This document shows, piece by piece, positions 1 to 10,748 of a stretch of DNA of 64,000 bases. The stretch covers positions 85,427,073 through 85,491,072 of the forward strand of contig NC_079149.1 of assembly GCF_945859685.1 (NCBI RefSeq). The letters run 5' to 3'. The position numbers and the translations under genes were made by a program. Source of the DNA: Eupeodes corollae. Taxonomy: Eukaryota > Arthropoda > Insecta > Diptera > Syrphidae. Under the pieces are notes generated by a model. That model was not told the origin of the DNA. It saw only the letters and a list, made by a program, of their open reading frames with translations, and searched no databases. The first letter of the stretch is position 1. The number at the start of each line of letters is the position of its first letter.

Positions 1-448
1 TGTTAATTGAATTTTGTAAGCATGAAGACACAGATCTTTGGTGAGTATACGCTGTAGAGAGGTTCTTAAAATTTGCAATTCTTGTCCACGATGTCGAATT
101 GAGGTTCCTGGATTGTCAGCAACACTCTCACGCACTGTTTCGACATTCACATTTGAACGGCTTGTTTTTGGACGACCAGTGTGTTTGGCGTCTCCAACGG
201 ATCCAGTCTCCATGAATTTTTCAATTAATCTCTTCACAGTTGACGAAGTTAAAACACTATTCCGACCATAAGCTTTCACTATTTTTTAAAATATTCTTTA
301 ATAATGAAGACACGTTGTTTTATCGTGTAACGCTCCATTTTTAATAACCCTATACTGTTAGCTGTCAAATTGCTTTTTTTCAGGGTTGCCAACACTTCAC
401 TGCACAAATGGCGGCAAATTCAAATCTTGCGTTAATTTTGGGACACCC
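1..448 (-). pseudogene. mariner-type transposase, N-terminal fragment
   Basis: Reading leftwards from an ATG at 338 the strand encodes MERYTIKQRVFIIKEYF, then meets a stop. A shifted frame resumes with a helix-turn-helix region (TSSTVKRLIEKFMETGSV, GDAKHTGRPKTSRSNV) and runs off the window edge in LTKDLCLHAYKIQLT. This is the DUF4817-type DNA-binding half that precedes the DDE domain in many insect mariner-like transposases, nuclear enzymes that bind element ends and cut and paste DNA. The catalytic half lies outside the window. The outer end is GGGACACCC followed by TA, as expected for a TA-targeting element. The stop and frame changes near 290 look like a small deletion, so it is not functional. 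It lies against a dispersed repeat, suggesting insertion into it. Confidence 0.75.
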
Positions 449-454
449 TATATT

Positions 455-542
455 TAGATTTAAGGGACCTTGAAACCTCGAGAAATGTAAACAATATTAA
501 ATTCTACCGATTACAATAAATTCCTCAGGGGAAGTTCATAAA
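455..542. repeat. dispersed repeat fragment (hairpin-ended family)
   Basis: This stretch (AGGGACCTTGAAACCTCGAG onward) matches 3868-3952 closely, including a degenerate version of its terminal hairpin ending GGGAAGTT. It is the end of the same non-coding repeat family whose longer copy lies at 2371-3957. The mariner fragment at 1-448 interrupts it. Confidence 0.7.
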
Positions 543-1393
543 TACCACCCATGGGAAGATGTCTGTTTAGTCAACAGCCTCTCTTCATGAATAAAAATAA
601 AAATTGCACTCAAGGCGCCGACATCCATATAACCACCTCTGGCATCTTACTACATCGCCATCTTTCTCTGTCTACCAATTTTTCTCTCTCACTTCAGCCC
701 CTTCATTCTTTAGGGTTCAAAAAGAGTCTTCCATCTGCTCAAACCTACACGTCTCGCAAACCATTTATCCGTTTCTCTATCTACCCACCCAGAACCGAGG
801 TCCACCACTGCTTAGCTCATATTCATATTATACGAGGGCGATGATGATGACGACGACGACGACGACGAGCGACGCCACCACCACCGTCCAACAAAAACAA
901 AAAAACATTATTTTTCTGTACAAACAAAACGCGGGATTTTATTCCGTAGCAAATGATTGTAGGCTTTCAGTTTCAATAAAACTTTCGATGGTGAACTACA
1001 ACGCCGCCGAGCCTCAGTTAATCTTTAATAGAAAACAAACTCAAACCAAGAAAACACGAAGAAAATAATAAACAACATTTTACTCAAAGTGGAATTTAAA
1101 CAACAACAAAAAGAAAAGTTCTTTTTTGTGCATTGTATTTTCTTTAAAAATAAATTAAATTTTCTTTTTTTTTATTTGTTTGGTATACAAAAGTATCAAA
1201 TAACTTGAGTGCCAAATAAGAGAATTAATATTAAAACAGCTTAAAGGAGTCAATGAACGTTTGTGTTACGTTACGTGTGTCCTAAATTCAGTTGAAGAAA
1301 GAGAAACTATAAATAAAATAAAAACTTAAAAACTCTTGAATTAAAGTGACAATTATAATTTTGTTATAATTTGATATCAGTTTAGTAGCAGTG
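543..1393 (+). other. upstream region of host gene A
   Basis: No convincing gene is seen. The stretch is less AT-rich than its surroundings. It holds a pyrimidine-rich part (640-800) and a GAT/GAC trinucleotide run at 840-870, and ends in an A-rich leader before the ATG at 1394. Two overlapping open frames (551-844, 604-1068) are low-complexity and have no family resemblance. It most likely contains promoter and 5' untranslated sequence for gene A; transcription start sites cannot be fixed from sequence. Confidence 0.4.
1309..1316 (+). promoter_or_regulatory. possible TATA box of gene A
   Basis: TATAAATA lies 78 bp upstream of the ATG at 1394, which would place transcription start near 1340 and give a leader of about 55 bases. 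A competing initiator-like TCAGTT occurs at 1288-1293. In AT-rich DNA such matches arise by chance, so this is only a candidate. Confidence 0.25.
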
Positions 1394-1544
1394 ATGGATG
1401 TTTGCGGAGTTTATGTCGGAGACGGGAGCATGGCCTTTGGCAGCATGCGGAATACCTACTATCGAGACTATGAACAATTTCCTTATGGATCTCTCGAAAA
1501 TCAGCCTAGTCTGATGTTGAAGGATTCCTACAGTAAAGTTAAAG
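1394..1544 (+). CDS. Host gene A, first coding exon (small C2HC-like protein)
   Basis: ATG at 1394 opens 50 codons beginning MDVCGVYVGDGSMAFGS, rich in Tyr, Ser and Gly. The exon ends AAAG|GTACAC, a good donor, in phase 1. Joined to the acceptor TTTCTTACAG at 19448-19457, the frame runs cleanly to a stop at 19676-19678, giving 123 residues. Without splicing the frame continues only to 1597. I do not recognise the family. The exon has one Cys (residue 4) and no signal peptide or membrane segment. The start is chosen because the in-frame GTG just before it is not a eukaryotic start and G occupies -3. Unlike everything around it, this exon has balanced codon use and no repeat match in the window, supporting a host gene. 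An extra internal exon cannot be excluded. Confidence 0.6.
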
Positions 1545-2228
1545 GTACACATTTCACCTTTTATTCTCAAAGCTTAGTACATTCAAAACATCCATAACAT
1601 ATGTCTATCCTTGCATTGCCTCCAAAATAGCATCTCTTATAAAAATAGAACTTTGTTTCGAGATTAGCAGATGTTATAGGAATTTATTTTGCGTCTAATG
1701 TTAACAAAATAAAGGGGTGTGGTCTTGGATTGCCTCAAAGATTTGTTTTTTTTTTCTTTTGTTTGGTTTCTACGACGCACAAAGTTAAGAAAAAAACAAA
1801 AACATGACCAACTTTTTGTTGCATTTTTAAATATACATTTTAATGGTCGTCTTATTTATGAAAGACTGTAGGTAGGTGTTTTATTTTCAAAATGCACACA
1901 AGTTGATTCGAAAACAGGTTTTTTGTGCACAGCGGGTTTAAAAAACAACGACACATTTTATGTAGACTGTGTAGTGAAGTTTGGGATATAAATAAAACTC
2001 TAATGTGGATGACCTTTCTCAAAACATACTGGTACACAGTTTTCGAAAGGAAAGAAATTGTAGCAGAGAAATAGGTATACGGCTTGGCTTGGTTTTTGTA
2101 TGACTTTAGCATAAACAAAACATATACCAAATTTAAGTTGGTGTATTCTGATAACTTTTGTTGTTGTTTTTGAGGTAGGTACATTACCAGAGCTTAGTTA
2201 TAGCAATCTATTAAAAGTTTTGGACTCA
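1545..2228. other. intron of gene A, no gene seen
   Basis: AT-rich intronic sequence downstream of the exon 1 donor, with poly-T and poly-A runs. The open frame on the minus strand at 1852-2184 has no recognisable domain and is treated as chance. Confidence 0.5.
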
Positions 2229-2370
2229 CAGTAATGGAAAAAATAATAGAAACAAGCTTCGTGTTCATTCTTTTTAACACATAAAAAGGTGTTTGTGATG
2301 AGTAGGAAAATAAAAAAAGATTTTTAATGTTGCTTAAATGCAACAATTTTTTTAACAATATAATAATGGA

Positions 2371-3957
2371 AAAAAAGAGGCTGGGATGCGACCCACACTG
2401 ATAACTTCCCATCCCGTCTGTGGATTGTCTTGCTTAAAAGTTTGTCTATATGTACTCGTATCAATTTTAACCAAATTTGAGTACTTTTTTATGTAAATTT
2501 AATTTTTTATGAAAAAACAGACTGTTGGATTTTTATATAAAAATTACTGAATATCGAAAACAATATTTTCTGTGAAATAAAATAAGTTTGAAGCCAATAT
2601 TTCAAATTTTTGAAAAGATATTTGAGTCGAAAATCAATTTTTACCAACTTTTGTTTAATGTTTTTTAGGTTTTTAATTTTTTGTACAAATACTGTCTATC
2701 CGATTTTTTTCAAAATTTGTCTTAATGTTGAAAACAATATTTCTTATAAGCAAAAATTCATCAGAAGCTATTATATAATATTTTTGAAAAGATATTTGAG
2801 TCGAAAATCATTTCTTAACAACTTTTTTATAATTTTTTTTCGGTTTTTAATTTTTTGTAAAAAAACTGTCTATTCGATTTTTTTCAAAATGGTACTGAAT
2901 GTTAAAAACAATATTTTTTCAAAGATAAAAGTAGTTTAAAGCCAATATCTACAATTTTTGAAAAGATGTTTGAGCCGAAAATCAATTTTTACCAACTTTT
3001 ATAAATTTTTTTTTAGGTTTTTATTTTTTGTACAAATACTGTCTATCCGATTTTTTCTCAAAATTTGTCTTAATGTTGAAAACAATATTTCTTATAAGCA
3101 AAAATTCGTCAGAAGCTATTATATAATATTTTTGAAAAGATATTTGAGTCGAAAATCATTTCTTAACAACTTTTTTTTAATTTTTTTTTCGGTTTTCAAT
3201 TTTTTGTAAAAAAAACTGTCTATTCGATTTTTTTCAAAATGGTACTGAATGTTGACAACAATGTTTTTTGAAAGTTAGAGGTATATTAAAGCCAATATCT
3301 TAAAGTTTTAAAAAGATGTTTGAGTCGAAAATCAATTTTTACCAACTTTTATTCATTTTTTTTAGGTTTTTATTTTTTGTAATAAAAACTGTCAATTCAA
3401 TTTTTCTCAAAACTTTATCAGATGTCAAAAACATTATTCTTCGTTGCACAAAATTGTTTTGGAGAAGAAATCATATTTTAGTAGTAAAATTTTGGAGGTG
3501 ACGCATTTTTTTTTCAATTTTCTTGATTTATAAAAAATCCGTTAAATGGATTTTTTTCAAAAAATATACTTCTTTGATATCACGTTACAATATATTATAT
3601 AAAATTTAATTCAAGTCTCTAGCGTTTTTGGTTCGTAAGATATTTAGGGTTAACCACAATTTTCACCTTTTTTTCAAACTGCTATGGTGAAAGAGCCCTT
3701 TCTGCGTCTTTCTGCCTTATTATCTGTATAACAAAATTTATTTGAAGTCGATATCTCTTCTGGTTCTTGAGCTATGGACGACGAAAAAAACGTCGAGAAC
3801 GTACGGACGTACAAACGTACGTACACACGCACGCACAGACATCTTTCTAAATATCTTTTATTTTGACTCTAGGGACCTTGAAACGTCGAGAAATGTCAAA
3901 ATTTTCAATTTGACAAATCGGACCCATTACAATAACTTCCTATGGGAAGTTAATAAT
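2371..3957 (+). repeat. hairpin-ended non-coding repeat with internal tandem array
   Basis: The left side begins AAAAAAGAGGCTGGGATGCG, then TAACTTCCCATCCCGTCTG. The right side ends in a perfect hairpin at 3934-3951 (AACTTCC, TATG loop, GGAAGTT). TAACTTCCCAT therefore recurs inverted at the two sides. Between them lie a 173-bp tandem array, a CGTACGTACACACG-type simple stretch near 3810-3835 and the TAGGGACCTTGAAACGTCG block shared with 455-542. There is no coding capacity; frames such as 2610-2939 simply read the repeats. The class is unknown. A long-inverted-repeat DNA element or a Helentron-like element are the alternatives I would consider. Confidence 0.55.
2591..3460. repeat. tandem array of about 173-bp units in alternating A/B order
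   Basis: Five units start near 2591, 2763, 2938, 3111 and 3288, each carrying a TTTTTGAAAAGATATTTGAG-like block. Units 1, 3 and 5 share AAGCCAATAT and TCAATTTTTACCAACTTTT. Units 2 and 4 share AGAAGCTATTATATAAT and TCATTTCTTAACAACTTTT. The array is therefore a dimeric higher-order repeat with a period near 347 bp, and the sequence decays after 3460. Confidence 0.8.
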
Positions 3958-4089
3958 GATAAAAAGTAGATTTGTTACTATAATGTTGTTTCATCCTGGA
4001 AAAATAATAGAAACAAAATATTAGAATGGCACTCATTTTGTAGCGAGAAAATAACTTGAAAAAAAAAAAGAAAATAACGATAAAAGTAT

Positions 4090-4775
4090 GTGAAATTCTT
4101 TGAGTATTTTGTAGTGGCCCACTTATTAATCAAAAATGCCTATACTGTTCGGGACATCGAACCAATTCGGCACATGTCTCTACTGGTATGGAGTAATATT
4201 CGCTTTAAATTTTCGACCATAACTCGTATTTCTTTTTGGTTTTACAATCTTCGATCCTTCGCTTTAAGATGCCCCTTAGTGTCCAATTGGGTTTAGGCCG
4301 GGGGATTGTGATGGCCAATTTTGAAGGGTGCTTCGCGTCATTATCCTGCAATAACTCTCATTTGATTGGTACCGCCTCTTTAATTAATGTTAGCATAACT
4401 GAATTTGAGATGTAGAAAAAATCCACATCGCCCATTTTAACCTTGATCCAAAATATTAGACCTACACCAGATGCTGAAAAGTACCATCAAATCATTATAT
4501 TCAAACCACCAAAAAAAATGGCAATTTTCGTGGACTTCTACTTGGAAGACTTGCTTCTATAAGTTTTTGAGTTGTCTTAAAGAAAGAAATTGTTTCTTCT
4601 TATATATTCTTACCAATGGTGTATCAAAACGCGAAGAAGTTTATCTTTTGTAATCAAATACTTGTTTCTTCAAACAGTTTAGGGTTTTTAAAATTTCAAC
4701 CATCACTTTTCCAGCTTGTCCTATTTTTTTCATCACTTCGCGTTCAAAATGAGTAGAATGTAATTCACGAGCCAT
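4090..4775 (-). pseudogene. Tc1-like transposase remnant
   Basis: ATG at 4775 begins MARELHSTHFEREVMKKIG, a basic helix-turn-helix start of Tc1 type. After several stops and shifts the reading ends near 4100 with a block resembling the family's usual C-terminus (IGSMSRTV ... AFLINK-WATTKY, compare the common AVI.NKG.ATKY ending). The DDE core is unrecognisable, with several in-frame stops. It lies between the inverted pair at 3995-4015 and 4917-4937, which would be its element ends. The enzyme would have cut and pasted DNA at TA sites; this copy is dead. Confidence 0.55.
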
Positions 4776-5120
4776 ACTTATTAAAATTATGGACTACTTT
4801 TAAAAAATTCAGTTAGTATCGAAAATGAAATATCTGACAAACTTATAAACAAAGTCAAAAACCCTGTTTGCATAAATTAAAAACTGACCCTTAAGTTAGA
4901 ATAGCAGTTAAAATAGCTTGTTTCTATTATTTTTTTAAAGGCGAAATCATTATTGGCCTCAAACTTTTTACCATCCACACAACAATTTTGCCATTTGAGA
5001 GCATTATTAGGTACGATTAAAATATAGAAAGACTAACGACAAAAGACTTAATTGCTAAAAAAATATTGTGTATCGAAAATGATGAACACGGATGTTTCTA
5101 TTATTTTTTCCATCACTATA

Positions 5121-6620
5121 CTTATATTAAAACAAGATTCTGATTAATTTATGTACCATTCGATTTTAGAGATAGATTTTATATCTGAATCTTTAGCATT
5201 TAAAATTTGAGTGTAGATTAGAATTAAAATGCACGACTGGGTTGTACGAACTTCCTCATGTATCCTAAGAGCCTGTTTAAACATATTTCTTGTATTTTAA
5301 GGTTTAAAAATGTGCCTGCAAAGAAAGCTTGTTTTCAAAAATTTAAATGCCATTTGATTTTTCAATTTATTTTTGAAAATCATTAGAGCAGTTTTCTTGA
5401 AATTTATTTTTCATATGTACATTTTTTTAATTAATTAATTAAAAAATATTGGTAATAGTTAAAAGTAAGGTTTATACATTTTTTCTGTTAGTTTGTTTTT
5501 AAATAAAGTCAAAACTATGCAAAGTTATTTAAAAAAAAAAATGTTTTAAACTCAAAATTTGGACAAACAAAAGTTAAAAAAAGGGTTAACGTGTAATTTT
5601 TCAAAACCTTAAAATTATCTTCTATTGTTTTTGTAGAAGTCATTGCTCTTATTTGTTTTTGATTAAAAACTGAAAACTAGATGATTCATGTCTTCTAGTT
5701 CTTGAGAAAATTTTGAGTTTAAAATTAAATTTTTCAAAAACTATGCACAGTTTTGACTTGATTTAAAAACTTAAACTAAACTTTAATAAAACAGAATGTT
5801 GGCTTTAAAAAAATTTTAATAAATACCATTATTTTTTAATCCTGTAACAATCCTGTCTAAACGGGGTGAGATAGACCCCCCCCTCTCATAGTAAAAAATG
5901 CTTGTTTTTAACTGTTCTATACTAATCGGTTGTTATATCTTGTCGCCTGAGTTATCGTACTCTTGCCTAAAAAAGTGATGATTCATTTTTAAGACATCGA
6001 ATTTCGAAAAGAAAAATCTTAGTATTTTTTGTCATAACTAAAAATAATTACAATGACATTCTTGATCATCAAGTATTATTGAGACAGTATAAGAGCTGTG
6101 CGGTTGATAAGTTCTTAAGAAAACTTAAAGACAAAATAATGGTTCTATGGGAGGTACCCTTCTGGAGAATCACAAAACATTGTATTTTTGTATATTGGAA
6201 GAAGCTAAACAAAGACAAACAAAATATTAACCTAAATTTAAAAAATAAAAGTCAATATTTTTTTTTTAGTTCGAATTTTCGGTTTTTGACCACAAAATTT
6301 GTATGGGGACTACTGTTATTTTTGAGTCTTAATACAAAAATGAAAAAAAAACTAATAATCCGAAAGGGCTAAAAACCTTAAATTCGGAAAGTAGAGTCAA
6401 TGCTTTAAACTGTAGGGGCAAGGACAGGCAGACAGACGGACGGAATCGGGGGACTCACGAATGCAAAACCTGCCAAATACACAGTTCCTATACGTGTCGC
6501 TAGTAAAAATGTAGATAATTATGGTTTTCTAAAGCGAGCAGGTCGAAATGCTGTATTTCAGAATCTTGTATGAACGAAATTTTGTATGATACTGTTTCAC
6601 CTTAATGATGTACCTTACAT
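5121..6620. other. intron of gene A, no gene seen
   Basis: Very AT-rich. It contains phrases such as TTCTTGAGAAAATTTTGAG repeated in decayed form and a CAGACAGACGGACGG stretch at 6427-6442, resembling the simple core of the 3810-3835 repeat. It is probably ancient repeat sequence. The frame at 6079-6372 has no recognisable domain. Confidence 0.4.
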
Positions 6621-6624
6621 ACAG

Positions 6625-7639
6625 ATATGGACATTAAAATAGAAACACTAAACAGAGTTTTAAAAATTCAATTTTTAATGACTTCAAATTAGGTTTTACT
6701 TTTCTTATTTTTTTTTTCTTTCAAACTAAAATAACACATTATTTAAATATAAAAATTTTAACTTAAAATATTTTAAATTAATAAATGTAAAAACACAACC
6801 AATTTTCGTTAAATTAAATGCAAAGCTATTCTGGATTAAAAAATTATTATAATATCTGGTAGCCTGGCCCTCAGCTTTAATTACAGAGTGACATCTGTTG
6901 GGTATTAAGTGAAACGCTGCTTTTGAACTATCCTCCAAAGTTCGTCTTTATTTTTTGCTAAATGTTTCCAAACCGTTCATTTTTAATCTCCTTTAAAATG
7001 TTCTGTGGGATTTAAGTCAGGCGATCGGGATGGCCCTGTTTTTTTTTGTCCCTAAAATACTTTTGAGCAGACTTGGAAATATGCTTAGGCTCGTTGTTCG
7101 CTGTAGAACATATTTGACAGTCATGTTCTTGTCCCCATAAGGCAGCATCGTATCCTCCATGATACTCACTTTCATATTTGGATCCATTTTACCCTCAATG
7201 AAATGTATTGGTCCAACGCCATACAAAGAAAATTAACGACAACATTTTTGACCGTTTTCTGACTGTATTTGGGATTAAGTTCCCTCAAAGAATGCCTTCT
7301 TACGTTTTGTCTGGCATCACTTCCACTCCTATCAAAATGATCGTGGGCGAATTTTAACCGGCCACCCTTCTGAGCAAGTTAGTTTCAACAAGTCTTCTAG
7401 AAACAGTTCTGGAATTTATTGAAGGCTGTAGTTTTTTATTTTCCTTGAAGACTCACAAGGATGTTTTTTTCGAGGCACAAATGATCATTCAGTCTACTCG
7501 TGGCGTTGTTTTGCTTGTTTTTCCCAGCTGTTTTTGGCTCTCAGCGGTCAAATTGCTTTTGCAATCAACTTGAGAGAGATCTGCTGATTATTCTGGCTAT
7601 TTCCCTCAAGATTTTCCCCCATTTCGAAGAACTAAACAT
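6625..7639 (-). pseudogene. Tc1-like transposase, degenerate
   Basis: An ATG at 7639 (MFSSSKWGKILREIARIIS) opens a Tc1-like helix-turn-helix. The best-preserved part, near 7020-7226, reads YGVGPIHFIEGKMD and MEDTMLPYGDKNM, the region between the first and second catalytic Asp in this superfamily. Near 6850-6900 IPNRCHSVIKAEGQATRY matches the usual C-terminal block. The QQDNDPKHT-type motif has decayed to LQRTTSLS, so a key Asp is missing. A TIR-like ATTAAAATAGAAACACTAAA occurs near 6633; no right-hand partner was found. Inactive fossil within the gene A intron. Confidence 0.6.
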
Positions 7640-7861
7640 GTTTTATTTAGAATTAATTGTAGTATCATTAAAATAATTTAAATTTACTTCCTAAAGCGAA
7701 TTTATTGTTTTATAACTCTTTTCGTTCCCAATTTAATTGCCCGGCATATTAATTGCTTGCGAAATTTTTAAGTTTAATTTTTTTTTATTGAAAAAAAATA
7801 TTTACTCGTGACTTTCGGTGTTTTGACTTTGATTTATATTTGATTCAAAATTTAAAACAAA

Positions 7862-8158
7862 ATGGATTTGTCTAGTGTGTTCCAACAATACATTTCTGAA
7901 TCGGAAACTCAGGATGTTGAAGATGTTATTGGTTTATGTGCAAGAAGTGCTGAAGACGAGCAGTGAACTTCAACATCCAAACAATAAACCGAAGAAGCAA
8001 ACAATTTATTTCTCTTCGGAGGAAAAAAGAAACTGGCTTCGTTTAGTCGAAGCCAGTGAAGCTATTTGGAAGTTGGAAAAATAATTCAGCCGTTGCGAGC
8101 CTCTGGAGTAATATAGCTGCAGAAATGGAGAAACCATGTACTAACTGCTCAACAAAAT
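7862..8158 (+). pseudogene. MADF-like domain remnant
   Basis: ATG at 7862 gives MDLSSVFQQYISESETQD, ending at a TGA after 34 codons. The +1 frame continues with IYFSSEEKRNWLRLVEASEA, and a further shift gives NNSAVASLWSNIAAEMEK. Together these resemble the start and middle of a MADF/Myb-SANT-like DNA-binding domain (aromatic-rich helices with W...I...E). Such domains occur in host factors and as accessory proteins of insect DNA transposons. Two frame changes are needed, so it is called a pseudogene. No element ends were identified, and family assignment rests on pattern only. Confidence 0.3.
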
Positions 8159-8339
8159 GTTAATATATATAAATCTTTTTCACTTTTGTTTACCAGCAGC
8201 AGACTGTCAGAACTTGTCAATTGTTTTTGACAGCTGACAGAACACTCCACAAATATTTGTCCGCTGTGGTTTTCGTTTTCATCATGCTCTGCACTTGGAG
8301 ATCGCCGAAAAAATTCGTTTCACTTCAGCTGCGTACTAG

Positions 8340-8605
8340 GCTTAAGAAATAAAAACTTGCAAAAAATACTTCTGAAATTGGTAAAAAATTGTTTTCGACT
8401 AAAAATCTCGTTAACAAAACTAGATTTTCAAACTAAGCTATTTCCTTATATGAAAAATAATGTAAGTATTTTTAAAATTTTTAAGAATAATACAACTGGC
8501 AACTTTTTTAACCCAACACGAAAACCTACAAACTTTTAAGCAAGACAAATCGATAGACGGGATGGGTAGTTATCAGTGTGGGTCGCATCTTAGCCTCTTT
8601 TTTAA
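8340..8605 (-). repeat. second, truncated copy of hairpin-ended repeat, left side
   Basis: 8527-8603 is the reverse complement of 2371-2446 (shared GATGCGACCCACACTGATAAC and TTGTCTTGCTTAAAAGTTTG) with a few changes. The inner sequence to about 8340 contains one decayed unit of the same 173-bp tandem family. The remaining body is absent. Confidence 0.7.
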
Positions 8606-8609
8606 AAAA

Positions 8610-10100
8610 GCAATTAAAACATGTAAACAAATTTGTTTATATCGTACAAAAATGCATTTGTAAAACATTCATTATATACCTTTATTCTTGTAAAGTATCT
8701 CATAATGTTATTTAAAAAAATCTTAGAATATCTGCTTTTCCAAATTATATTATTCTGTAAATAGGCTCAAACTGATTTTTCATTTTAAGTCTATTGTGAC
8801 CATACAAAATTTTGAAATACAGATTTGTGTCTTTAAGAATTTTCACCGAAAACAGTATTTTTTACATACGGTATTATGATCCAAAAAATATTTCAACCCC
8901 AATCTTTTCAATTAAATCAACTGATTAATAAATGCTACTAAATAATTATATGGTTCAAATATTTTGGTTTCTTTGAATTCTTATTGGGTTTAAAAATAAA
9001 ATATTCTTAAATCCAATTAACTTCTTTAAGTGTTTTTTCCTTTAAGTTGTTGTTTTTGAAAAAAGATAAAAATATTAAATAAAACTTAACTTGTTTTGAA
9101 TTTTCTGTTCAAGAACACACATTCATGTGATTCAATTTTATATCAAAACAAAAAACCAACAACGGCGCAACCTTTACACAACATTATTTGTTCGTAATTT
9201 TAAGATAAAAAAAACAAATAGCTGACGACGACAACGACGGCGACGTGCCCCCACGCACATCCTCTGAGATAACATCTGTTTACTTGTCGAAACACAAGGG
9301 GCTATAGAGGCTACAGCCAAAGCCACACTACGAGCCAAGTCTCACGTCACGGAAAAATGAAGAGAAACATGAGAACCGAGAGAAAGAAAATGGTCGAGCA
9401 TAAAAAAGACACACATTTTATTACATACGTGCGTCCTTGCACGTATACCAAAAATCGTCTATCTAAGTATGCGTCAGCTGACACACATTCAAAATAAAAT
9501 AAATAAAATTTCTGTTTTTGTTTTTGTTATTCAATAATAAAAATAAACACCTTGGATTGAGCAATCACAATCAACCAGTTCTCGATATTTGTTTTGATAT
9601 GCATTTGATAAGCAAACAAGCTACTACCTATCTAGTTCACATGACCTCAGACACCTGAACCTGGTGCGTGTGCATCTATGAAGTTGCAAGATTTCTATCA
9701 ACAATAATTATTATTATAAACAATGGATATCAGATGCAAAGATACAAAACAACTTCCGCAAAAATAAAAAAAAAATTACCACCATACACATTTTGCGTTT
9801 TTCCATTGTAAAATTAGTAAAGTTAAGTAATGGAGGTCGTGCATGGTTTATTATTAGAACTTCCGTGTTTGTATTCAAATTTGGTGAATAATAAGTAAAT
9901 TTAGTTTTGCTTAGGAAAATTCAATTGAAAATGATACTAGGGTGTAAGATGGAAGGACTTAGCATTGTCAAACAATAAATCGGGGTTACTTATAGTTTCA
10001 CTAGTGGAAAAAGGTTTTCTTACTGGCAATACATTTGAACTTTGATAGTTTTAATCGAAATCCGACTTTATAGCATCACGTCAGGTTTTTAAGATATTCA
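8610..10100. other. intron of gene A; unique-looking GC-richer island at 9205-9480
   Basis: No gene is seen. Around 9205-9480 the composition becomes less AT-rich (GACGACGACAACGACGGCGA and following) and no repeat match in this window explains it. It could be a conserved regulatory segment. A 40-codon frame from 9357 (MKRNMRTERKKMVEH) has no support. Confidence 0.35.
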
Positions 10101-10676
10101 GCCCTATTCTGCTATTCGATTCCTTTTCACACTGCCTTTGCATTCTGCTATCCATCGGGTGAACTACATTATCCCAAACCAATTTGACATTCACGTTAAC
10201 CGCTGTTCATGCAAAAATCTTGGGAATGTTGGATAAATTGTTTTGAATCATACAAAAATTAAGTTTAATCAATCCACCTAAACCGAAAAGTTTGTGTAAT
10301 TTTTGGAAATGGTCGGTATTGGAGTTTTTATTCCAATTGTAAGCAGAGGAATAAGAGAATCCTCAAACAGAGAGCTTCGTAGAATGTTAAAAAGTGTCTT
10401 CCTTCCTCTAAAAATGTTAATATTATTTTATTTATAAAAAAAATGTTCTAAATTTAGCAATAAATAAGGTTTTCACTTACATTTTTTTATAAAAATTAAC
10501 AAATCAGACATCAAATGAAAAATCCGCTGAATTGTATAGAATGAATGCTTTCACGAAAATAGAAGAATACCGCGCAGTATTACCGACATACACAGATTCA
10601 CTTTGAATGAATACCAGAATAATGATAAGAGAAAATTCAAGTAAAATTCCCCCCCTGATGAATAGCAGAATAGGCC
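10101..10676. mobile_element. MITE with CCTATTCTGCTATTC inverted ends
   Basis: Left end GCCCTATTCTGCTATTCG (10101-10118) and right end GAATAGCAGAATAGGCC (10660-10676) are inverted repeats with one mismatch over 17 bases. The 576-bp interior has no coding capacity, fitting a non-autonomous DNA transposon. Its right half plus about 75 bp of flank recurs at 11927-12130. Confidence 0.65.
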
Positions 10677-10748
10677 TGATTACTTTTTAAAATTCGAAAA
10701 ATCATGTATGTAAGGCTTTTTAAGACTAACTAAATTTATGAAGTAAAC
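10539..10748. repeat. direct repeat, copy 1 (partner 11927-12130)
   Basis: This stretch matches 11927-12130 with about 15% differences, including GCGCAGTATTACCGACAT, AGATTCACTT and AATAGCAGAATAGGCCTGAT. It carries the right half of the MITE and adjoining sequence. The mariner element lies exactly between the two copies. Confidence 0.75.

Larger units (their letters stand above)
2230..5120. mobile_element. Tc1-type inverted-repeat element (outer), interrupted
   Basis: Imperfect inverted ends face each other at 2230-2270 and 5080-5120. Both contain GTRATGGAAAAAATAATAG followed by AAACA and, after a short variable stretch, CGTGTTCAT. The interval contains the hairpin-ended repeat with its tandem array and a second, inner inverted pair (3995-4015 and 4917-4937, sharing ATAATAGAAACA) around a Tc1-like transposase remnant. 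The TA duplication is not preserved on the left. The simplest reading is a Tc1-like element that took later insertions; two nested elements of one family are also possible. Confidence 0.45.

Noticed and set aside
551..1068. Two overlapping open frames (97 and 154 codons) upstream of gene A
   Set aside because: Low-complexity translations driven by CT-rich and GAC-repeat DNA, no domain, no splice logic; more likely leader or promoter sequence.
2610..3501. Three plus-strand open frames with similar proteins (KRYLSRKSIF...)
   Set aside because: They are readings of the 173-bp tandem repeat; the similarity comes from the DNA repeat, not from a gene family.
6079..6372. 97-codon plus-strand frame
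   Set aside because: Lys/Asn/Phe-rich as expected from AT-rich DNA, no recognisable domain.
9357..9479. 40-codon basic frame starting MKRNMRTERKKM
   Set aside because: Short, no splice or conservation evidence available, inside an intron.
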